A stretch of 20,473 nt of DNA from the NCBI GenBank assembly GCA_964573725.1, contig CAZNLJ010000063.1:1-20473 (forward strand). The letters are read 5' to 3'. Below are positions 14,935 to 20,473 of the stretch, in pieces (the first letter of the stretch is position 1; each line of letters starts with the position of its first letter). The notes under the pieces were generated by a model that made no database searches, was not told the DNA's origin, and worked only from the letters and a program-made list of their open reading frames with translations. Position numbers and translations under genes: made by a program. This DNA comes from UBA6168 sp964573725 (GTDB lineage Bacteria; Bacteroidota; Bacteroidia; Chitinophagales; Saprospiraceae).

Positions 14935-16764
14935 TCAGCTACCGGCGTACATGATTTCGATCCGGTCGGCATATTTCTGCAGGATGACCCGGCGTTTCAG
15001 TTTCATGGTCGGTGTCAGCTCCGCTTCCGAGCCATCCGCCTTGAACGGTTCCCAGGTATCGGGGAGCAAGGTGAATTTCTTGATTTGGTCGATGTGATTG
15101 AAAAGCGGGTTGTAGGAATCCAGGATCCGTTGGTACCGGGCGACCACCTCCGGCAGGCGGATGGCCTCCGCGAGGGAAGGGCAGTCCAGGCCGTGGCGGC
15201 GGCACCAGTCGAGGAGCGCCTCCCGGGCCGGGACAATCAGGGCGGAGACGAAACGCCGTTGTTCCCCCACCACCATGACCTGTTCGATGAGGAAATCCTC
15301 CTGGAGTTTGCGTTCGATAGGACCGGGGGCCACGTATTTCCCACCGGAGGTCTTGAGCAATTCCTTTTTCCGGTCGGTAATCTGCAGGAATCGTCCGCCT
15401 TGGGGGCCGGTGACCCAGCGGCCGACATCGCCGGTGCGCAACCAGCGGGCACCGTCCCGCTCGAAGAGGACGGCCGCCGTTTCCACCGGCTTGCGGTAGT
15501 AGCCCAGCATGATGTTGGGGCCGGTGGCCAGGATCTCCCCTTCCCCCTCCCCATAGGAGGAATCCGAATCGTCGATTTCGACCCGTACCCCGTCGATGGG
15601 CATGCCGACCGTACCAAAGCAAGCACCTTCATTATCGAAGCGGTTGACCGTAAGTCCGGGAGAGGATTCCGAGAGGCCGTAACCCTCCCGGACCGGGATA
15701 CCGGCGGCACAGAAGACCTTGGCTATTTTCTCCGGGCAGGCGGCGGCGGCCGTAAAGATGCCCTTGACCTGGCCGCCGAGCGCTTGCCGCCACTTGCGGA
15801 AGACCAGGAAGTCGGCGAGTGCAAAGGAGAGCCGTTTCCAACCGGTGGGTCGGCGGTGGAGGTCGTATGCGTCCGCCAGGTGCAGCGACCAGAAGAACAG
15901 CGCCCGTTTGACGCCCCGGAGTGCAAGTCCCTTGTGGTAGATCTTTTCATATACTTTCTCCAGGAGGCGGGGCACAGTCGTAAAAAAATGAGGCCGGATG
16001 ACCTGTAGGTCTCCTGTTTCGCCGCCCAGGTTGTCTGTGCCGGTCTGTACGATGGTCACTCCCAGGTAGATGTAGAAATAGGTGGCCACCCGTTCGAAGA
16101 CATGACAAAGCGGCAGGAAGCTCAGCACCCGGTCGCCGGGGGAGACCGGGGCCAGGGCGGCCATGGCCAGGATATTGGAGACGATGTTGGCATGGGAGAG
16201 CATAACGCCCTTGGGTTCTCCGGTCGTACCGGAGGTGTAGATGATGGTCGCCAGGTCGGACGGCCGGACGGCGGCGGCGCGCTCCAGGACGGGGGTCATG
16301 TCCCCTGTCGTCCGGATTTGTTCCCAATGCGGCGCCGTCGGATCAGGGTCGAAGGAATAGACCTCCGACAGGGAAGGGATGGAAGCCCGGACGGACAGGA
16401 CCTGCCGGAGCGGTTCCTCCCCGCCGCAAAAGCAGTAGCGGATTTCCGCCTCGTTGAAAATATAGGCGTATTCCCGGCCGCTGATGGTCGGGTAGACCGG
16501 GACACCGATGGCGCCGGCCATTTGGATGGCCATGTCCATGATGACCCATTCCGGGCGGTTGCGGGTGGCGACCAGCCCGATCCGGTCGCCCGGCCGGATA
16601 TCGAGCCGGTTGATCAGGCCCAGGCTGTATTCCGCGACAAGCCCGACCAGCTGGTCGGTGGAATGATAGGCCCAATGTGTACCCGTCCAATACCCGAAAC
16701 ACCGGTCGAGCGGATAGGTGGCCTGTTGGTACGGGAGGAAGTCGAACAATCTGGTCGGCGTCAT
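14935..16764 (-). CDS. Long-chain fatty-acid CoA ligase (AMP-forming)
   Basis: This 609-residue adenylate-forming enzyme activates fatty acids to acyl-CoA through an acyl-AMP intermediate. The ATP-binding P-loop is IIYTSGTTGEPKGVMLSH; later motifs are REGYGLSESSPG, LRTGDVG, ITDRKKELLKTSGGKYVAP and a C-terminal ELTPTMKLKRRVILQKY, all typical of bacterial long-chain acyl-CoA synthetases of the FadD15 type. The start at 16764 (MTPTRLFDFLPYQ) matches the usual N-terminus; an in-frame ATG at 16791 would add nine residues. The O-methyltransferase lies 69 nt upstream on the same strand (42 nt for the longer start), so co-transcription is possible. It converges on the repeat array. Confidence 0.94.
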   Translation of the reverse strand: MTPTRLFDFLPYQQATYPLDRCFGYWTGTHWAYHSTDQLVGLVAEYSLGLINRLDIRPGDRIGLVATRNRPEWVIMDMAIQMAGAIGVPVYPTISGREYAYIFNEAEIRYCFCGGEEPLRQVLSVRASIPSLSEVYSFDPDPTAPHWEQIRTTGDMTPVLERAAAVRPSDLATIIYTSGTTGEPKGVMLSHANIVSNILAMAALAPVSPGDRVLSFLPLCHVFERVATYFYIYLGVTIVQTGTDNLGGETGDLQVIRPHFFTTVPRLLEKVYEKIYHKGLALRGVKRALFFWSLHLADAYDLHRRPTGWKRLSFALADFLVFRKWRQALGGQVKGIFTAAAACPEKIAKVFCAAGIPVREGYGLSESSPGLTVNRFDNEGACFGTVGMPIDGVRVEIDDSDSSYGEGEGEILATGPNIMLGYYRKPVETAAVLFERDGARWLRTGDVGRWVTGPQGGRFLQITDRKKELLKTSGGKYVAPGPIERKLQEDFLIEQVMVVGEQRRFVSALIVPAREALLDWCRRHGLDCPSLAEAIRLPEVVARYQRILDSYNPLFNHIDQIKKFTLLPDTWEPFKADGSEAELTPTMKLKRRVILQKYADRIEIMYAGS

Positions 16765-16833
16765 GGCTTGGTGTATTTTCTCGCAGGGCAAGATAGGAAA
16801 AATCCACCGACGCAGCGTCTGCGACCCGCTGCT

Positions 16834-17466
16834 TCATCTTTTCCGGACCACCAGCAGGCCGTCGCGCACCGGCAGCAGGAGGTTTTCCACCCGGGGATCC
16901 TCGTGCACCGTCCGGTTGAAGGCGGCCATGCGGAGGGTATCCGCATCCCGGCAGGCGGGATCCAGCACTTTACCGCCCCAGATGACGTTGTCGGCGAGAA
17001 TGAGGCCGCCGCGCCGGACCCGGTCCATGACCAATTCGTAGTACAGTAGGTAATCGAACTTGGCGGCATCGATGAAGACGAGGTCGAACGGAACCGGAAG
17101 GGTCGGAATGATGGTCCGGGCATCCCCGATATGGAGGTCGACCTTGTCGGCGAGACCGGTCCGGTCGAGGTAGGTCCGGGGGAAATCGACCAGTTCCGGA
17201 TTGATTTCGATGCTGTGGAGACGGCCCTCCGGCGGCAACCCAGCCGCCAGGCAGATGGCCCCGTAGCCGGTGAAGGTGCCGATTTCCAGGGCGAGGGCAG
17301 GTTTTTGCAGGGAGCAAAGCAGGTACAGCAGATGGCCCTGCACCTTTCCGGACATCATCTGCGGCGCCAGGGTCCGGAGGTGGGTTTCCCGCTCCAGGTC
17401 GTACAAGGCTTCCACCGGCAGGGTCGTATGCCGGTCGCAATAGGCGTGTAGGGCTCGATTATCCAT
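16834..17466 (-). CDS. O-methyltransferase, CCoAOMT-like family
   Basis: This 210-residue SAM-dependent methyltransferase resembles the bacterial relatives of caffeoyl-CoA and catechol O-methyltransferases. Motif I is ALEIGTFTGYGAICLA, the acidic ribose-binding residue lies in LHSIEINPEL, and FDLVFIDAAKFDYLLYYEL with LILADNVIWGGKV matches the metal-binding region of the family (Asp of FIDA, then DN). MMSGKVQGHLL is the typical N-terminal helix. Length is normal for the bacterial type and there is no signal peptide, so it acts in the cytoplasm. Substrate unknown; catechol-like or acyl-linked phenolics are possible. Confidence 0.93.
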   Translation of the reverse strand: MDNRALHAYCDRHTTLPVEALYDLERETHLRTLAPQMMSGKVQGHLLYLLCSLQKPALALEIGTFTGYGAICLAAGLPPEGRLHSIEINPELVDFPRTYLDRTGLADKVDLHIGDARTIIPTLPVPFDLVFIDAAKFDYLLYYELVMDRVRRGGLILADNVIWGGKVLDPACRDADTLRMAAFNRTVHEDPRVENLLLPVRDGLLVVRKR

Positions 17467-17640
17467 ATGGTTCGGAAGCGCCGGCCACCGGGGCCATGCA
17501 GGTTTGGGACCTTACTTTACTTTTTCCGCTTCCCTATTCCCGAAGGAAGGGACCGGCATGGTCGGCAGGACTTCGGTCGGCGCACAAAGTTCCGCAAAAG
17601 GGCGGACAAGCGTAGGGGACGGCCACAGGAAACTGAAGCC

Positions 17641-19992
17641 TCAGAGCAGCCCTTTGCGCCGCAACCACAACAAGAGGAGTCCCAGCACGAGGACACCGGC
17701 CGCCAGACCGATCTGGATAAAGAGGTCCCGCTTCAACTGGATACGGCTCAGCAGGTAGTAGGCATTCGCCGCGCCGGGCGTACCGGTACCGGGCGTCTGC
17801 TCCCAGTTCGAGGGGTCGCCGTTGTCCAGGTGGGGCAGCAGGAGGTTCAGCGTGAACAACGAGTCGGAAGGAATCAGCTCATACCCCGTGCTGTCGACGG
17901 CCGAACCTTCGGCCGAGAACAGTTCGATGGTCTCCCGGCGCTTGTCCAGGCCGAAGGGGAGCCCCCCGATGACCGTCTGCACCTGCGGGTGTACCGCCAC
18001 GAAACGGGCCGAATCCTCACAGACGACCACATATCCGCCGGGCGGAAGGGAATAGGCGGGGAAACGGAAGGTATTGTTCCGGTCCGCCAGTATCCAGTGC
18101 GCCAGGTTGACCATGCGGTCGGAGCGGTTGAAGATCTCCACCCAGTCGCGGCTCCGTTTGTTGTTGCAGCTGATTTCATTGATGATGACCCGATTGACGA
18201 ATGGGTCCTCGTATTTTTCGAAAACAGCCGCCACCGGGGCGGACGTCTGGGAAAGGTCGAGCACCAGCTCCCGGGAAGTGGAAGCCACCCCCTGGCCTTC
18301 CCACCGGACGAAACGGTAACCCAGGTCCGGAACCGCCTGCAGGCGGACCGGCACCCCGGGAAAGTACCGGCCCCGGAAGGAATTGCGGACTTTCAGGTGT
18401 TCATTGACCAGCACCCGGCCACCACCGTTGATGTCCAGTACCAGTTCCTGTGGCGCTCCCAGCTGGAAGTGTTCGCTGAGGAACTGCCATACATATGCCG
18501 GCCGCTCCCGGGCGAAAGTCCGCAGGACCTCCACCTCGGCTTCCCATTTGTCAAGGGAGAGGCGCCAACGTGCCAGGTGCCGCGGGATTTCCGGTGCGAG
18601 CGACTTGTGGAGGCGGTCGATCCGGTCCAGGACATGGTCGGCGGCCAGGTCGGTGTTGAGATAATCCGCGAAGCGGTTGAGGAAAGCCTCCCGGAAATGG
18701 GCGTTGGCCAACAACTTCCGCAGGAGCAAGGTGCTCCAGGAAGGGTTCGGCCAGTGCGGACCGTCGGGCTCCGTATGGAAAGCCAGGGAATTGAAGCGGT
18801 AGGCCTGCGGGTCGTTCAGCCCGAAGCCCCAATCCGTATCGTACAGGACCCAGCGCCAACGGCCATCCGATGCCTGGGGCCGCCAGAACTTGATGTTGCC
18901 CCCGGCGTCCTGGTTGTCGGCGTATATCTGGGCGACCTGCAGGTCGATGAAACTGTTCACGTCCATGTGCCGGTACACATGGGCGTAATGCCGGTTGTCG
19001 GAGAGGTCGTTTCGCTGGATGTACGCCAGCAGGTTCCGGTAATGGGTAAGGCTTCCGTTGCGCAGGGTGAGGCGGTGCTCGATCAGGTCGATGCTGTCGC
19101 TGTCCACCCCGTAATGACCACCGAAATAGTACCGGTTCACTTTCTCCCGGATGTTGTAGATCCCCCAGTATTGGCCATTGATGTAACAATGGGCGGGCCG
19201 GTAGTCCTGTACGTCGACTTGCCAGTCCTTGGTCAGCGAGGTGATCAGGGCGTCCCGGAAATGCGAACGCCCGAAATCGCTGCCGCTGTTCCGGAAAACG
19301 AGATACTTGAACTTGCGCAGCCCCTTCTTTCCGAAAACCGGGTATCGGATCCGGGATTCCCCGTACCGGCTCCGGGCGACGACCTGCACCGATTTCTGTG
19401 GAAACAATCGGCTCATCCCGCCGAACAGCCGCATACCGACCTGGTCGGCCCATTCGCAGGTTCCGTCCGGTTCGAAAAATTCGAAATTCGCCGAAATCTC
19501 CCGCCGGCTCCAGAAGTTGGCACCCGGCAGGTGCCAGAGGGAATCGATGGCATTGGGCCCGCGGACGAACAGGCCGATCTCCGGGTCGAACAACATGTCC
19601 GCCGTCGTGGACAGGGAAATGACCGGGAAGGTGGTTTCCGGCTCCCCCAGGAAATAGGTCTGGGAAAACACCTTGCTCCTGCGGCCCGCCACGACGGCGA
19701 GTGCCCGGATTACGGTCGTCTGCCGGATCGGAATAGGCCCGCGGTACAGGTGTTCCTCCACTTCCCGGGGGCGCGACCCGTCCACGGTGTAATACAACAA
19801 CGCTCCCGGGGACAGCAACTGGACCGTCAAGGAATCCTGCAGGAAGCCGCCCCGGGGCGTGAACTCCACCTGGAGCGGGGACGGCTCCCAGGCCTCCTCC
19901 TCATTGGGTTGTGCCGAGATCACCGCCGGCACCAACACCAGCCACAACAGCCGCAACCAGCGCAAGGCTTCCTTTTTATTCGTCATGTTCAT
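17641..19992 (-). CDS. Exported CotH-type protein with chitobiase-C, InlB-like and lamin-tail domains and a C-terminal membrane anchor
   Basis: The protein has 783 residues. In order: signal peptide (about 1-28, LLWLVLVPAVISAQ), a chitobiase/hexosaminidase C-terminal-type beta domain (about 40-115, YYTVDGSRP), a CotH domain (about 120-480) with CYINGQYWGIYNIREK, NIKFWRP and YDTDWGFG, an InlB-like repeat (about 518-592, GYRFVRWEG), a lamin-tail domain (about 600-745, VIINEISCNN, DWVEIFN) ending in PGTGTPGAANAYY, and a hydrophobic segment (about 757-777) followed by LRRKGLL. CotH proteins are atypical kinases; DTD near 385-387 is the likely metal-binding site. Start at 19992 is chosen for the signal peptide; the frame is open to 20199 with unsuitable residues. 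I infer a surface or periplasmic protein held by its C-terminus. Confidence 0.9.
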   Translation of the reverse strand: MNMTNKKEALRWLRLLWLVLVPAVISAQPNEEEAWEPSPLQVEFTPRGGFLQDSLTVQLLSPGALLYYTVDGSRPREVEEHLYRGPIPIRQTTVIRALAVVAGRRSKVFSQTYFLGEPETTFPVISLSTTADMLFDPEIGLFVRGPNAIDSLWHLPGANFWSRREISANFEFFEPDGTCEWADQVGMRLFGGMSRLFPQKSVQVVARSRYGESRIRYPVFGKKGLRKFKYLVFRNSGSDFGRSHFRDALITSLTKDWQVDVQDYRPAHCYINGQYWGIYNIREKVNRYYFGGHYGVDSDSIDLIEHRLTLRNGSLTHYRNLLAYIQRNDLSDNRHYAHVYRHMDVNSFIDLQVAQIYADNQDAGGNIKFWRPQASDGRWRWVLYDTDWGFGLNDPQAYRFNSLAFHTEPDGPHWPNPSWSTLLLRKLLANAHFREAFLNRFADYLNTDLAADHVLDRIDRLHKSLAPEIPRHLARWRLSLDKWEAEVEVLRTFARERPAYVWQFLSEHFQLGAPQELVLDINGGGRVLVNEHLKVRNSFRGRYFPGVPVRLQAVPDLGYRFVRWEGQGVASTSRELVLDLSQTSAPVAAVFEKYEDPFVNRVIINEISCNNKRSRDWVEIFNRSDRMVNLAHWILADRNNTFRFPAYSLPPGGYVVVCEDSARFVAVHPQVQTVIGGLPFGLDKRRETIELFSAEGSAVDSTGYELIPSDSLFTLNLLLPHLDNGDPSNWEQTPGTGTPGAANAYYLLSRIQLKRDLFIQIGLAAGVLVLGLLLLWLRRKGLL

Positions 19993-20473
19993 GTATTGTC
20001 CATACCGGCTAAAACTGTCGGATATCTTACCGATACGGATTATTGTCCGCGATGTGCCGCCGTGACGGTCCGTCGAAGGTGATGAGGGAATGGGTACGCG
20101 AAGGAGTGGGGGTGAAATCCGTACTGCGGTTGGCAAATATCTGGTTTTCCGCTGAATAATCGGAATATCCGGACTGAATTTATAATAATTGGAATTCATA
20201 TATCACCTGTGCCGAAGGGGTAGGGGCGCCTCCCTCCTTGGCATCCGACCCTTACCCGACATGCCGGGCCTTCGGTGGTGCCTTGAAATTCATGCCAACT
20301 CCCGGCAGGTGTCGTCGCTGTCCCCATCGGGCTCGCCAACCTCCTACTATCCACCGGATAAAGAAATCCTTTCGGAAATCCGGTCGACTCCAACTCCTCC
20401 TCTGTAACTGAATACAACAAAACAATAGATTATAATAACCTGATTTTCAGACTATTTTTTAGTTGTTAAACTT
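19993..20473. other. Intergenic right end without a supported gene
   Basis: Two overlapping frames of about 72-74 codons exist here, on opposite strands (20189-20407 and 20196-20420), but neither shows a recognisable motif. An inverted repeat ACCGGAT / ATCCGGT lies at 20353-20359 and 20378-20384, with an inner GAAA/TTTC pair. From about 20405 to the end the sequence becomes very AT-rich, unlike the rest of the window. I see no promoter consensus for the CotH gene in the upstream 200 bases. Confidence 0.5.

Noticed and set aside
17591..17606. TCCGC/GCGGA hairpin downstream of the CotH gene as terminator
   Set aside because: Only five base pairs and no proper U-run follow it on the - strand.
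17467..20082. 871-codon plus-strand open frame opposite the CotH gene
   Set aside because: The minus-strand frame has a signal peptide and several clear domains; the plus-strand translation has none.

Overview
The window looks like chromosomal DNA of a high-GC member of the Bacteroidota. Supporting signs are a TonB-dependent receptor with an N-terminal carboxypeptidase-regulatory-like domain, a CotH/lamin-tail surface protein, two TAnnTTTG (Bacteroidota-type -7) promoter matches just upstream of + strand genes, and starts with little Shine-Dalgarno sequence. I cannot place it to genus from sequence alone.

Region 1 (1-4635, + strand) is the most unusual part. A truncated terpene-cyclase/prenyltransferase-repeat C-terminus (to 280) is followed after 3 nt by two large, tandem, homologous genes that overlap by 4 nt. 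Each encodes a polyketide-synthase-type acyltransferase-like domain fused to a complete cytochrome P450. The first keeps the acyltransferase Ser and His; the second has lost the nucleophilic Ser. Both P450s lack the usual acidic residue of the I-helix. I infer the tail of a terpenoid or acyl-terpenoid biosynthetic operon whose upstream part is outside the window or broken.

Region 2 (4659-8069, - strand) is a compact high-affinity phosphate uptake operon, pstS-pstC-pstA-pstB, without phoU next to pstB. Region 3 (8363-10452, + strand) holds an APC-family amino-acid permease with its own promoter and a methyltransferase that carries a signal peptide.

Region 4 (10473-14228): an inositol-monophosphatase-family gene on the - strand, with a terminator-like hairpin in its 5' leader, is divergent from a TonB-dependent receptor on the + strand. 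The receptor is preceded by a promoter and a clear TPP riboswitch, so it probably takes up thiamine or a precursor. Between the receptor and the convergent acyl-CoA synthetase lies a five-copy hairpin repeat array (14429-14914).

Region 5 (14935-19992, - strand) encodes an O-methyltransferase and a long-chain acyl-CoA synthetase, possibly co-transcribed, and a large exported CotH/lamin-tail protein with a C-terminal membrane anchor. The last 481 bases hold no gene I can support. I saw no tRNA, rRNA, CRISPR array or transposase.
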